A program made the translations under genes and the position numbers. Below, in pieces: positions 8,427 through 17,535 of a stretch of 64,000 nt of DNA. This DNA comes from Acidimicrobiia bacterium (GTDB taxonomy: Bacteria > Actinomycetota > Acidimicrobiia > Spongiisociales > JAHEDJ01), in the NCBI GenBank assembly GCA_029210695.1, contig JARGFH010000001.1, forward strand, positions 62,001-126,000. Direction: 5' to 3'. The notes beneath the pieces are model-generated. The model searched no databases and had not been told where the DNA came from. It saw only the letters and a program-made list of their open reading frames with translations. How positions within the stretch are numbered: position 1 is the first letter of the stretch; the number at the start of each line of letters is the position of its first letter.

Positions 8427-9647
8427 TCACCCTTCGTCGTGATCCGGGCGGGTCAATCTGGCGGGCTTCAGCGCCTCCGCCCCGAATCGATCGCGAACCT
8501 CGGAGACGGCCCCGGCCAGGTCGTCCCATTCCCCCGGCCGGTCTGTGGCGAGCTGATGCGGCGCACCACCCTCCTCGAGCATGGAAAGGCCGATGCCGAT
8601 CAGCCGGACGGGACGCTCTCCAATTTCCGATCGTTCCAGGAGTTGGCCCGCCATCCGGTAGATGTCCCGCCCGACATTCGTCGGCCACGGGAGCGTGCGG
8701 CTGCGGGTGATCGTCGAGAAATCCGAGAAGCGAACCTTCAAGGTCACGGTTCGCCCGGCAAGTCCGGCACGCCGCAACCGCTCTGCAACCCGCTCAGCCT
8801 GTCTCAGTAACTCGGCCCCGATCAAATCCAGACCTTCGATGTCCGTGTCGTAAGTCTCCTCCACCGAAATCGACTTCGCTTCGCCTCCGCCGGCAACCGG
8901 TCGATCATCGATTCCACGGGCGAGTTGGTAAAGGTGCCGGCCGAGGGTTGCACCGATTCTGCGTTCGAGCGTGCCGACCGGGATTCCTGCCAGATCACCG
9001 ATCGTCTTCACACCGAGACGCTCGAGCTGGGCATACGTGGCTTCCCCAACTCCCCACAGGCGCCTCACCGGCAGCGGGTGAAGGAACTCATCAATCGCAT
9101 CGGCGGGCACCAGCCGCACGCCGTCGGGCTTTGCGTCCTGAGACGCCAGCTTGGCGAGCAGTTTGTTCACCGCGATACCGGCCGAAGATGGAAGATCCAG
9201 CTCGTTGCGGATAACCCGGCGAATCTTCCCGGCGACGGACGCGGCGTCGTCGAAGTGGCGTCGCAGTCCGGAAACATCGAGAAAGGCTTCGTCAATCGAG
9301 ATACCTTCGACTTGCGGGGTGAAGCGGTGAATGATCTCGAAGACGAGTTCGCTCTGCTTTCGATACTCGGCATGATCTGGAGGGACGATGATGAGCCCCC
9401 GGCAGATTCGCTTGGCTCTGGCGACGGGCATTGCCGACCGCACGGAGAAGGCGCGCGCCTCGTATGAAGCTGAGGCAACGACGCCTCGCGGGCCGGTTCC
9501 GCCCACGACGACCGGCACACCCCGCAGAGACGGATCACGCAGGCGCTCCACCTCGACGAAAAAGGCGTCTATGTCGAGGTGAATGATCGGCTCTTGGAAA
9601 CCGTCGTCGGAGGCCACACGGTGACGATAGAGAGGACGGTACGCCAT
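8427..9647 (-). CDS. dinB: DNA polymerase IV (Y family)
   Basis: A Y-family translesion polymerase with the metal-binding HLDIDAFFVEVE block, the palm motif SIDEAFLDVSG with its catalytic Asp-Glu pair, SYEARAFSVRSAMP in the fingers, and the SSAGIAVNKLLAKLASQDAKPDG segment. Helix-hairpin-helix and little-finger regions follow. I chose ATG 9647, which has GGAG about ten bases upstream; an ATG at 9674 would add nine residues. No LexA box is visible in the 41-bp gap to the divergent phosphatase gene. The enzyme copies past damaged bases with low fidelity. Confidence 0.95.
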   Translation of the reverse strand: MAYRPLYRHRVASDDGFQEPIIHLDIDAFFVEVERLRDPSLRGVPVVVGGTGPRGVVASASYEARAFSVRSAMPVARAKRICRGLIIVPPDHAEYRKQSELVFEIIHRFTPQVEGISIDEAFLDVSGLRRHFDDAASVAGKIRRVIRNELDLPSSAGIAVNKLLAKLASQDAKPDGVRLVPADAIDEFLHPLPVRRLWGVGEATYAQLERLGVKTIGDLAGIPVGTLERRIGATLGRHLYQLARGIDDRPVAGGGEAKSISVEETYDTDIEGLDLIGAELLRQAERVAERLRRAGLAGRTVTLKVRFSDFSTITRSRTLPWPTNVGRDIYRMAGQLLERSEIGERPVRLIGIGLSMLEEGGAPHQLATDRPGEWDDLAGAVSEVRDRFGAEALKPARLTRPDHDEG

Positions 9648-9688
9648 GACGAGCCATCTCCAATCCTCGGGCATTTACACTCGTCGCC

Positions 9689-10321
9689 ATGGCATCATTG
9701 GTCCACCTGGCACGCCACGGCGAAGTCGACAACCCGAAGCATCTGGTCTACGCGGATTTGCCGGGGTTTGGTCTGAGCGACCTCGGCAGACTGCAAGCAA
9801 AGCAGGCAGCCCGCTACCTATCGTCCCGCCCGATCGTGGCCGTATGGTCCTCACCGCTCGAGCGAGCGATCGAAACTGCCCAGTACATCGCGGCCCGCCA
9901 CCAACTCCCGGTTCGTGTCGACGAGCAGTTGACCGAGTGGCACCTGTCCTCACGGTGGTCCGGCATCCGATGGGACGACCTCCCGACCAGGCTGCCGGGC
10001 GAACTCGAGGCATACCTCGATCATCCCTGGGATCTGGACTTCACACCAGAGACTCTGGCGGACCTGGCCGAACGAGTGGCTGAGGCGGCTCGTCGCCTCG
10101 CAGAACGCCACCGAGAGGGCGATGTCGTCGTGGTCGCCCATCAGGACCCGATCCAGGCCGGCCGCCTTCGCCTAACCGGGGCGGATCTTCGCAGGCAGCA
10201 AGACGCCAAGCCCGGCCATGCATCGGTCGTTTCTCTCCGGCCGGGAACTCCGTGGAGCGAACTCAGCGCATGGGAGCCCGAGGCAGCCTCCTCCTGGCCG
10301 CCGACTCCTGATCGAGCGTAG
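9689..10321 (+). CDS. Histidine phosphatase family protein
   Basis: The RHGE motif at residues 9-12 contains the phosphorylated histidine. The second conserved block SSPLERAIETAQYIA and the later VVVAHQDPIQA histidine complete the phosphoglycerate-mutase-like active site. The 210-residue length suits small phosphatases of this superfamily, and the general layout resembles the actinobacterial MSMEG_4193-like group. Substrate specificity cannot be read from the sequence. It is divergent from dinB and converges on the Nudix gene with a 4-bp gap. Confidence 0.88.
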   Translation: MASLVHLARHGEVDNPKHLVYADLPGFGLSDLGRLQAKQAARYLSSRPIVAVWSSPLERAIETAQYIAARHQLPVRVDEQLTEWHLSSRWSGIRWDDLPTRLPGELEAYLDHPWDLDFTPETLADLAERVAEAARRLAERHREGDVVVVAHQDPIQAGRLRLTGADLRRQQDAKPGHASVVSLRPGTPWSELSAWEPEAASSWPPTPDRA

Positions 10322-10325
10322 GTCG

Positions 10326-10841
10326 CTAAGTGCGGCCGCCGAGCGCGGAGAGAAGCGCCTGGTCGGTTTCGAACGCCAGCGGCGGAAGATCGTCCATGGC
10401 GAAGTAGCCAACCTCATCGGCATCATCGCCTGCCTGGAGTCGACCGCCGGTGATCGTTCCGGCAAACCAAATGCCGACGGTCAGCTTGGCCGGATCGTGG
10501 AAGTTCGATGCCACGAAGACCGGTTCACCGACGTCGACTACGAGCCCGGTTTCCTCCTCCATCTCGCGGCGCGCCGCCTGGCGGACGTCTTCGCCGTAGT
10601 CGACATATCCCGCAGGGATCGCCCAGAACCCGGACCGCGTTGAGCCGGGTGCTCGCCGGATAAGGAGTACCCGTCCCGCTCCGTCTCGAACCAGGACCGC
10701 GGCGCCGACGCCGGGGTTGCGCCAGTGGACGAATCCGCAATCGGGACAGACGCGGCGGTCGCGCCCCCCGAGGCTGCGAACGGTGAGCCGGGAGGCGCAC
10801 ATCGGGCAGAACGTGAACTCACCGGGCCAGTGGGTCGCCAT
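10326..10841 (-). CDS. Nudix hydrolase with N-terminal zinc ribbon
   Basis: A four-cysteine zinc ribbon (CPMC at 12-15, CPDC at 32-35) is followed by a complete Nudix box, GYVDYGEDVRQAARREMEEE then TGL, matching Gx5Ex7REUxEExGU exactly. The zinc ribbon plus Nudix arrangement resembles NADH-pyrophosphatase-type (NudC-like) enzymes, but the protein is shorter and lacks an obvious SQPWPFPxS motif, so the substrate is open. ATG 10841 is chosen as start; ATG 10865 would add eight residues. Confidence 0.88.
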   Translation of the reverse strand: MATHWPGEFTFCPMCASRLTVRSLGGRDRRVCPDCGFVHWRNPGVGAAVLVRDGAGRVLLIRRAPGSTRSGFWAIPAGYVDYGEDVRQAARREMEEETGLVVDVGEPVFVASNFHDPAKLTVGIWFAGTITGGRLQAGDDADEVGYFAMDDLPPLAFETDQALLSALGGRT

Positions 10842-10892
10842 GGGCGTCGATGGTAGGCATGGCAATCAACGAGTACGCGTCATAATGGACTG

Positions 10893-11687
10893 GTGGATCG
10901 ACCCCCGACCTTCGCACCTGTCGCATTGCTGGCCGCCGCAGCAGCCTGGACATTGACGCTCGCCTTCGGGGAGCCGACGATCGGGAGTAGCGCGGCGGCG
11001 GTAGCAGCCATCGATCTGTTGTTGGTGACGGTGACGGCCATCGTCGGCATCGTCGTAGCCAGGGCCAGGTGGGCACGCCGGTATGCCCTGGTCATCATCT
11101 GTTTCATGGGAGCCATGGCATTGACCATGCAGATCTCGAACAACTGGATCGTTGCTCTGGCGCTGACCGGTCTGGCGGTCGTTGCCGTTACCGGCCCCTC
11201 ACTCGACGGGTACCTACCGGAGCGCAGCGTCGCCGGTCCGCCGCCCAAGGCCGTTGCGCTCCCCCTCCTGCTCCTTCTGTTCCCCGGAGTGGCTGCGTTT
11301 GCCTCCGGCTCGCCTGTGTCGGTCGCCGCCTGGTTGGTGATCGGCGGGACCCCCGTAGTCGCCTGGGCGTACGGAAAGGCGTATGTTGCCGGACTCTGGG
11401 CGGCGCGAGTCGCAGTTCCCATCGCGGCGATGGCGATGATGTGGTCGCTCGACCCCTGGTCGATGGTGCTTCTGAGCGCCGCCGTAGCAGGCGAGTTCTG
11501 GCTGGCCTGGAGTGGCGAGGCGGCTCTGGCGATCGATGTTTCCGACCAGATCCGTCTGGCGCGCTCGATCCCGATTCCACCAGAACTGACGCCGCCGGAG
11601 GTCCTGGCCGCAGCCGGAGTAGACGAACATGGGATGCGGCTGCCGGATCCGGCATCGGAATCAAGCGAAGAAGAGGGTGGCGAGTAG
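10893..11687 (+). CDS. Polytopic membrane protein of unknown function
   Basis: Hydrophobic stretches (around residues 8-25, 33-56, 65-82, 87-102, 119-140, 142-160, 165-183 and 185-205) predict about eight membrane helices. An acidic cytoplasmic tail follows, ending in SESSEEEGGE. I recognise no transporter signature. The stop codon is immediately followed by the ATG of the next small membrane protein, so the two are one unit. The GTG start at 10893 has no strong ribosome-binding site and may be leaderless. Confidence 0.7.
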   Translation: MDRPPTFAPVALLAAAAAWTLTLAFGEPTIGSSAAAVAAIDLLLVTVTAIVGIVVARARWARRYALVIICFMGAMALTMQISNNWIVALALTGLAVVAVTGPSLDGYLPERSVAGPPPKAVALPLLLLLFPGVAAFASGSPVSVAAWLVIGGTPVVAWAYGKAYVAGLWAARVAVPIAAMAMMWSLDPWSMVLLSAAVAGEFWLAWSGEAALAIDVSDQIRLARSIPIPPELTPPEVLAAAGVDEHGMRLPDPASESSEEEGGE

Positions 11688-11954
11688 ATGCGTCGGTATC
11701 CCAATCCATGGGTGTTTGGACCCGCAACGGTCGGATTGATCATTGCCGCCTGGCTCGGCTACTTCATCGCCAAGTTGAGCGGCAGCGGCCCCAGCGCCGC
11801 CGTCGCCTTCGCAGCCGTGGCCGGACTGGTCGCAGCCGTCGGTGTGGCCGTTGTTGCGGTACTGGCCATCCGATCGTTCGACGAGTGGAAGACCGCCCAA
11901 GAACAAGGACTGCCGGCACCCGAAGTCGGTTGCGAGGTCCCGCCCACCGAGTGA
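11688..11954 (+). CDS. Small two-helix membrane protein
   Basis: An 88-residue protein with two hydrophobic helices (about residues 9-30 and 38-62) and an acidic, Pro-rich cytoplasmic tail. Its ATG directly abuts the stop of the preceding membrane protein, implying a shared transcript and possibly a shared complex. It is followed by two palindromic repeat copies and converges on fabF. No family recognised. Confidence 0.65.
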   Translation: MRRYPNPWVFGPATVGLIIAAWLGYFIAKLSGSGPSAAVAFAAVAGLVAAVGVAVVAVLAIRSFDEWKTAQEQGLPAPEVGCEVPPTE

Positions 11955-11955
11955 G

Positions 11956-12006
11956 TTTTCTCCGCAATACTGTGGACCACCACGCACCATTGCATTGCGG
12001 AGAAAA
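11956..12006. repeat. Palindromic intergenic repeat, copy 1
   Basis: A ~50-bp unit bounded by complementary ends TTCTCCGCAAT and ATTGCGGAGAA. It lies immediately after the small membrane gene and before the convergent fabF end. Copy 2 is 11 bp downstream in the same orientation, and a diverged copy lies at 41495-41544. Position and symmetry suggest a REP-like element or bidirectional terminator. Confidence 0.8.
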
Positions 12007-12017
12007 TCGTTCAGATG

Positions 12018-12065
12018 TTCTGCGCAATACTGTGGACCACCACGCACCATTGCATTGCGGAGAAA
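12018..12065. repeat. Palindromic intergenic repeat, copy 2
   Basis: Direct repeat of the preceding unit, identical over the central region (CTGTGGACCACCACGCACCA) and differing at the left end, where TCTCCGC is TCTGCGC. It ends 14 bp before the fabF stop codon. Confidence 0.8.
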
Positions 12066-12079
12066 GTCCGTTTGTGGGG

Positions 12080-13339
12080 TCAGTCTCCGGGAGCCGAGAA
12101 GATGAGCGCCACGTTGTGACCTCCGAAGCCGAATGAGTTGCTCATCGCGTGGCGAATCGTCATTGGTCGTTCAACGTTCGGCACATAGTCCAGATCGCAT
12201 TCGGGGTCCGGGTCATCCTGGTTGATCGTTGGCGGGGCGATACCGTCGCGGATCGCCAGGACGCTCACCATTGCTTCGAGGGCGCCGGCGCCTCCCAACA
12301 GGTGGCCGGTCATGGATTTGGTCGATGAGACGGCGACGCCGGCGGCCGCCTCCTCGCCGAGGGCGATCTTGATGGCGCTCGTTTCGGTGCGATCGTTGGC
12401 GGCCGTCGACGTGCCGTGCGCGTTGATGTAGTCGATATCCGATCCCTGCAGTCCGGCATCTTTGAGCGCCATCTCCATGGCCCTGGCTTGTCCGGCGCCG
12501 CCGGGTCGAGGCAGCGTCACGTGGTAGGCATCCGACGACATCCCGTAACCGGTCACCTCGGCGTAGATCGTGGCTCGGCGGGCGATGGCATGCTCACGTT
12601 CCTCGAGGATGAGGGTTGCCGCTCCCTCTCCCATCACGAAACCATCCCGTCCTGCGTCGAATGGTCGGCTGGCCCGGGCCGGTTCGTCGTTTCGAGTCGA
12701 CAGAGCCTTAGAGGAGTTGAAGGCGGCCACTGCAAACTCGACAATCACAGCCTCAGAACCGCCGGCCACCATCACATCGACGATGCCCCTGCGGATCATC
12801 TCGGCTGCATCTCCGATCGCATTGGCCGAGGCCGCACAGGCGGTGACGGTGCAGTTCGTCGGCCCCTGGAGGTTGAAGGCGATCGAGGCGTACCCCGCCG
12901 CCATGTTGGGGATCAGCTTCGTGATCGTGAGCGGATTGACCCTCGCCGCTCCCCGTTCACGCAACGTATCGAGCCCCTCGATAAACGAGTGCATCCCTCC
13001 GAGTCCGGCACCCACGATGGCCCCAACCCCGGCGGCGGCCCGGTCGTCTCCCCGGTAGTCGAGGCCGGCGTCGTCGAGAGCCTGCGACGTCGCCGCCACG
13101 AAGAATTGCGTGTAACGATCGAGCCGACGCGCTTCCTTGTGCTCGAGGTACTCGAGCGGGTCGAAGTTTCCTACCTCAGCCGCGATCTTGGTGGCCGTGT
13201 CTGAGGCGTCGAAGGCAGTGATCCGATCCACTCCCGAGACTCCGGCGCGGGCGGCTGCCCACGACGAATCCACATCGAGGCCGAGCGGATTGACCGTACC
13301 CAGCCCCGTCACAACGACCCTGCGATCGTGCCGTTTCAC
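12080..13339 (-). CDS. fabF: Beta-ketoacyl-ACP synthase II
   Basis: This 419-residue condensing enzyme extends acyl-ACP with malonyl-ACP. The catalytic triad is visible: Cys168 in TACAAS, His308 in NAHGTST and His346 in KSMTGHLLGGAG, with Lys341. It is the last gene of the fabD-fabH-fabG-acpP-fabF operon and starts 9 bp after acpP. Two palindromic repeats lie just beyond its stop and may end transcription. Length and motifs are normal for KAS II. Confidence 0.96.
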   Translation of the reverse strand: MKRHDRRVVVTGLGTVNPLGLDVDSSWAAARAGVSGVDRITAFDASDTATKIAAEVGNFDPLEYLEHKEARRLDRYTQFFVAATSQALDDAGLDYRGDDRAAAGVGAIVGAGLGGMHSFIEGLDTLRERGAARVNPLTITKLIPNMAAGYASIAFNLQGPTNCTVTACAASANAIGDAAEMIRRGIVDVMVAGGSEAVIVEFAVAAFNSSKALSTRNDEPARASRPFDAGRDGFVMGEGAATLILEEREHAIARRATIYAEVTGYGMSSDAYHVTLPRPGGAGQARAMEMALKDAGLQGSDIDYINAHGTSTAANDRTETSAIKIALGEEAAAGVAVSSTKSMTGHLLGGAGALEAMVSVLAIRDGIAPPTINQDDPDPECDLDYVPNVERPMTIRHAMSNSFGFGGHNVALIFSAPGD

Positions 13340-13348
13340 GATCCCCCC

Positions 13349-13594
13349 TCAGCCGGCCAGCTTGGCCACCACGAGTTCAACAGCCTGGCGCACGGTGGCG
13401 AGGTTCTCTGCCTCTTCATCGGGAATCGTGACGTCGAACTCGTCCTCCAGCGCCATGAGCAGCTCAACGACTCCTAGCGAATCGACCTCGAGGTCTTCTT
13501 CGAATCTGGCGTCCGGGTTGATTTTTGCCTCGTCCAGTCCCAGCTCGCTCACGAGTAGTTGCGTGAACTTCGCCTCGATCTCTGCTCTCTCCAT
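13349..13594 (-). CDS. acpP: Acyl carrier protein
   Basis: An 81-residue acidic four-helix protein. Ser39 in the VDSLGVVEL motif is the 4'-phosphopantetheine attachment site. It carries the growing acyl chain for the enzymes of the same operon and sits between fabG (10 bp away) and fabF (9 bp). A GAGGAA ribosome-binding site precedes the ATG. Confidence 0.96.
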   Translation of the reverse strand: MERAEIEAKFTQLLVSELGLDEAKINPDARFEEDLEVDSLGVVELLMALEDEFDVTIPDEEAENLATVRQAVELVVAKLAG

Positions 13595-13604
13595 GGTTCC
13601 TCCT

Positions 13605-14339
13605 CTAGATCGTCAGGCCACCGTCGACGACGATGACTTGTCCTGTTATGAACCCCGCTTGTTCTCCGGCCAGGTACCCGACCGCGGCTGCCACGTCTTC
13701 GGGTCGCCCGAGCCTACCGACTGAGGTCGCCGATACGGCGGCTTCAAGAGCGGCCTCTCCGAGTGACGCCGTCATGTCGGACTCGATGAACCCGGGAGCG
13801 ACAACGTTGGCGGTAATGCCACGTCCGCCCACCTCTTTGGCGACGGATTTGGTGAAACCGATGATGGCAGCCTTGCTCGCTGCGTAGTTGGCCTGGCCTG
13901 GGTTTCCCGCCAATCCGGAGACCGACCCGATGGAAATGATCCGGCCCCATCGATTCTTGAGCATCCCACGCATCGCGGCCTTCGTGCACAGGAACACAGA
14001 CCGGAGGTTGACCTCCATGACCCGATCCCAGTCGTCGGATCCCATCCTGGCCAGCAGACCGTCGCGGGTGACCCCGGCGTTGTTGACGAGAACCTCGACG
14101 GGGCCCATCGCTGCACCGATCTTCTCGAAGAGGTCGGCAACGGCTTCTGTGTTCGAGACATCTGCCTGAACCGCGATCGCCTCTCCCCCTCCGGATCGGA
14201 TCTCCTCTGCCACCGCCTCCGCCGATTCTCCGCTGGTCGAGTAATTGACCACCACCCGGCAGCCGTCGGCGGCCAGTCCGAGCGCGATGGCCCGGCCGAT
14301 ACCCCGCGACCCTCCGGTAACGAGCGCGACCCTGTTCAC
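13605..14339 (-). CDS. fabG: 3-oxoacyl-ACP reductase
   Basis: A 244-residue short-chain dehydrogenase. The NADPH-binding TGGSRGIG lies at residues 8-15, NNAG at 86-89 and the catalytic Ser139, Tyr152, Lys156 in SVSGLAGNPGQANYAASK. It reduces 3-oxoacyl-ACP in each elongation cycle. Its start overlaps the fabH stop by four bases, showing translational coupling within the fab operon. Confidence 0.95.
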   Translation of the reverse strand: MNRVALVTGGSRGIGRAIALGLAADGCRVVVNYSTSGESAEAVAEEIRSGGGEAIAVQADVSNTEAVADLFEKIGAAMGPVEVLVNNAGVTRDGLLARMGSDDWDRVMEVNLRSVFLCTKAAMRGMLKNRWGRIISIGSVSGLAGNPGQANYAASKAAIIGFTKSVAKEVGGRGITANVVAPGFIESDMTASLGEAALEAAVSATSVGRLGRPEDVAAAVGYLAGEQAGFITGQVIVVDGGLTI

Positions 14340-15415
14340 TTCGGCTCCAATCCGAAGAAATCGAAGTTCGCCTGCAGTAGCTCCAGTGTGGTCCGATCGG
14401 CCGGCGGGAAGTCAACGTCACTGGTGCCGAGAGGTTCGGTGCGCGCTCCCCACCGCAGCACAGCAGCCGCCCAGCTCAAGCCGCCCCCGAATGCGGCAAA
14501 GACGATATTCGCTCCTGGACGAATCCTGCCCTGCTCGAGTGCTTCGGTCAGCGCAATCGGAATCGTCGCTGCCGAGGTGTTGCCGTAGTCGCCGATGTTC
14601 ATGAAAACCCGCTCCGGTGGGAGCTTGAGTTTGCGAGCAGTGGCATCGATGATCCGCTGGTTTGCCTGATGCGGGATGAGAATGTCGACGGCTTCGAAGG
14701 CGATTCCCGCTTTCTCAACAACCCGAACTGAGGCGCCTCCCATCATCGTGACTGCCCGCCTGAAGACTTCCGGCCCATCCATGCGAACGCCGACCTCGGA
14801 AGGCACGTCGGCCACCCGATCGCCTCTGGTTCCGTAGCCGGGTATGCAGAGGGACTCGGAGGCTTCTCCATCCATACCGAGCTCACTCGACAGCAGCCCT
14901 TCGTCACCATCGGTGGGCTCGAGCACTACCGCACCGGCACCATCACCGAAGAGCACCGAAGTGGTCCTGTCTGTGAAATCCATGTAGTAGTGGAGCTTCT
15001 CGGCCCCAATCACTAGAACCCGCTTATGTGTTCCTCCGCGGATCATGTTGGCTCCGAAGACGAGCGAGTAGATGAAGCCGGAGCAGGCGGCGTTGAGATC
15101 GACGGCTCCTGCGTTCTTTGCGCCGAGCTTCGCCTGCACGTACGCAGCCGCGCTGGGAATGAGCGTATCGGGGCTGCAGGTCGCCACGATGATGAGGTCG
15201 ACATCGTCCGGCTCGAGTCCTGCCGCCGCCAGCGCACGGTGAGCGGCGATGGTCGCCATGTCAGAGGTCTCCACGTGGCTGATTCGACGTTCCTTGATCC
15301 CGGTGCGTGAAGTGATCCACTCATCGGAAGTATCCATGAAGGATTCGAGGTCTTCATTGGAAAGCACTGATGGGGGTAGCGCCTTGCCCCATCCGGTAAT
15401 TGTGGCGTTTGTCAT
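14336..15415 (-). CDS. fabH: Beta-ketoacyl-ACP synthase III
   Basis: KAS III starts fatty-acid synthesis by condensing acyl-CoA with malonyl-ACP. Catalytic residues are Cys111 (NAACSGF), His249 (IPHQANQRI) and Asn279 (GDYGNTSAA). At 359 residues it is about 30 longer than usual because of a C-terminal extension after the core (VLRWGARTEPLG onward); the role of this tail is unknown. It overlaps fabD upstream and fabG downstream by four bases each. Confidence 0.95.
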   Translation of the reverse strand: MTNATITGWGKALPPSVLSNEDLESFMDTSDEWITSRTGIKERRISHVETSDMATIAAHRALAAAGLEPDDVDLIIVATCSPDTLIPSAAAYVQAKLGAKNAGAVDLNAACSGFIYSLVFGANMIRGGTHKRVLVIGAEKLHYYMDFTDRTTSVLFGDGAGAVVLEPTDGDEGLLSSELGMDGEASESLCIPGYGTRGDRVADVPSEVGVRMDGPEVFRRAVTMMGGASVRVVEKAGIAFEAVDILIPHQANQRIIDATARKLKLPPERVFMNIGDYGNTSAATIPIALTEALEQGRIRPGANIVFAAFGGGLSWAAAVLRWGARTEPLGTSDVDFPPADRTTLELLQANFDFFGLEPK

Positions 15416-16359
15416 GGGCCTTCCTCCTCGTCCCCCTCGAGTTTCCCGATCGCTTCTTCGATGCTGATCAGATCGTTCACAACCAGGACGTCGGCGCCGG
15501 GAACCGTGCGCCGGGCCATGCCGGCGGTCACATCACCGGGTCCAACGTGTACGAACGTCCGGATCCCCTGTTCGGCGATCCCGTCGAGCGTATCCGAGAA
15601 CCGTACAGGAGCAACTACTTGACGGGCGAGTAGCTCGGGAATTTCAGCGACCGCCACGGGAGCAGCATCGACGTTCGACCAGACGGGGAACTCCGGCCGT
15701 TCCGGCACCACGGTCGCAAGTCCGGCGGCAAGTTCAGCCTGGGCTGAGGCCATGAACGGCGAGTGAAACGCCCCGGCCACCTTGAGGGGCACCACCCGAC
15801 GCAGTCCGAGTGTCCGGCCTTCATTCTGAAGCCATTCGATATCGGCGGCGCCGCCGGCAACCACCACCTGGCCCGGTGCGTTGAGATTGGCTACCCACAG
15901 CCGCCCCCCTGCTTGCCGCCTCGAGGAAGCCACTTCCCCGGCCAGCTCGGCTGTTGCCCCGATGAGGGCCGCCATGGAGGAAGGTTCAGCATCGGCCGCC
16001 GACGCCATCGCCGTTCCGCGCAAGGCGACGATCCGCAGGGCGGTGGCGAAGTCGAAGGCTCCGGCTGCAGCAAGGGCCGTATATTCGCCCAGTGAATGCC
16101 CGGCGGCGGCGGCGGGCCGGGTTCTGAGCCGGCGGGCCAACTCGTCCCACAGAGCGAAGGCAATCGCAAAAAGGGCAGGCTGGGCGCGCTCGGTCCGGGT
16201 CAGTTCCTCCTCGGGTCCGTCGAGGCACATGTCGCGGAGACTCCAGCCGAGAGTTTCATCGGCCTGGTCGATAAGGAGATCGGGTCGAGCATCGAACAGA
16301 TCGGCACCCATGCCGACGAACTGACTGCCCTGCCCGGGGAAAAGAACCGCGTACGACAT
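15412..16359 (-). CDS. fabD: Malonyl-CoA-ACP transacylase
   Basis: First gene of the fab operon. It transfers malonyl from CoA to ACP. The serine nucleophile is Ser89 in GHSLGEY, the catalytic His199 lies in GAFHSPFM, and the N-terminal FPGQGSQFVGMG oxyanion motif is intact. Its 315 residues are a normal length. The 66-bp gap upstream, after the threonine aldolase stop, is the likely promoter region for the operon. Confidence 0.95.
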   Translation of the reverse strand: MSYAVLFPGQGSQFVGMGADLFDARPDLLIDQADETLGWSLRDMCLDGPEEELTRTERAQPALFAIAFALWDELARRLRTRPAAAAGHSLGEYTALAAAGAFDFATALRIVALRGTAMASAADAEPSSMAALIGATAELAGEVASSRRQAGGRLWVANLNAPGQVVVAGGAADIEWLQNEGRTLGLRRVVPLKVAGAFHSPFMASAQAELAAGLATVVPERPEFPVWSNVDAAPVAVAEIPELLARQVVAPVRFSDTLDGIAEQGIRTFVHVGPGDVTAGMARRTVPGADVLVVNDLISIEEAIGKLEGDEEEGP

Positions 16360-16425
16360 TGCGGTTTTCGACTGTAGGCGTGCCGGGAACGTTACGGACG
16401 GCGCCGATGGGTAGTTTCTTCAGCC

Positions 16426-17460
16426 CTAGAGGCTCCCCAACACGTCCAGCACCCGCCCTACGTCTCGCGAATCCACGTCCCGGTGCGTCACGAAGCGGAG
16501 CGAGTTCTTTGAGATCGAACCGACCAACACCCCGGCCTCTGCCAGGCGCGTCTGGAGCTCTCCGGCCCCGACCGGCAGGCCCTCGCCGTGGACCACCACC
16601 ATGTTGGTTTGAACCTGCTCCGGCGAAACCGCTTCCGGGAAACGGGCGCCGACCCCCTCCCCCAGCTGCTGCGCCAGGAGATGATCATCACCAAGCCGGC
16701 CGCGCGATTCGAGAGCCAGGGCTGCCGCGGCCGCGATCACGCCCACCTGTCTCATCCCTCCACCCAGGCGCTTCCGGAGGAAGCGGGCTTCGAGGATCAC
16801 ATCGGCTGGACCGCACAGGATGGAGCCGATCGGCGCCCCAAGCCCCTTGCTGAAACAGAACTGAACGGTGTCGGCCTGGGCCGCATACTCATGAGCACCG
16901 ATCCCGGTCGCCGCCACCGCATTCCAGAGACGCGCCCCATCGAGATGTATCCGCAACCCGGCAGCCCGTGCCACGGCAGAGGTTTCTCTCATCAGGTCGA
17001 ACGGAACCACCGTTCCGCCCGACCAGTTGTGGGTGTTCTCCCAGGCCAGCATCGCGATCCGGGGAAAGTGGTAGCCGCTCTGTTCGATGGCGGCCGCGAC
17101 ATCAGAGGGCTTGATTTCTCCCGAGCCGTTTGCCACCGTTCGGAATTGAAGGCCGCCGATGGCGGCCGCCGCCCCCATTTCGTAGTTGCGTACGTGGGCG
17201 GTCTCGACGCAGAGCACCTCATCGCCGGGACGGGCCTGGGTCACCAGGCCGAGCAGGTTCCCCATCGACCCGGAAGGCACGAATACGGCGGCGTCCTTGC
17301 CGACGAGTGCGGCAGCCTCCTCCTCCAACGCGTTGCCGGTTGGATCCTCGCCGTACACATCATCACCGACGTCGGCCGCCGCCATCGCTTGCCGCATCGC
17401 GGCGGTCGGACGTGTCACGGTGTCCGAACGGAAGTCGGCAATGCCATCGGGAAATGCCAC
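16426..17460 (-). CDS. Low-specificity L-threonine aldolase
   Basis: A fold-type I PLP enzyme that cleaves threonine or allo-threonine to glycine and acetaldehyde. The N-terminal FRSDTVTRPT and DDVYGEDPT motifs are characteristic. Lys205 in FSKGLGAPIGS is the PLP Schiff-base lysine, with Asp174 in HLDGARLWN binding the pyridine nitrogen. Length (344 aa) is typical. It lies upstream of fabD on the same strand, but I see no functional link. Confidence 0.92.
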   Translation of the reverse strand: MAFPDGIADFRSDTVTRPTAAMRQAMAAADVGDDVYGEDPTGNALEEEAAALVGKDAAVFVPSGSMGNLLGLVTQARPGDEVLCVETAHVRNYEMGAAAAIGGLQFRTVANGSGEIKPSDVAAAIEQSGYHFPRIAMLAWENTHNWSGGTVVPFDLMRETSAVARAAGLRIHLDGARLWNAVAATGIGAHEYAAQADTVQFCFSKGLGAPIGSILCGPADVILEARFLRKRLGGGMRQVGVIAAAAALALESRGRLGDDHLLAQQLGEGVGARFPEAVSPEQVQTNMVVVHGEGLPVGAGELQTRLAEAGVLVGSISKNSLRFVTHRDVDSRDVGRVLDVLGSL

Positions 17461-17535
17461 GTGAACGCTCCTTCATCTGGTTCCCTCACAGCGTAGATCC
17501 TTGGGGTCGGGCCGCGAACGGTCCACAATGGCGGC

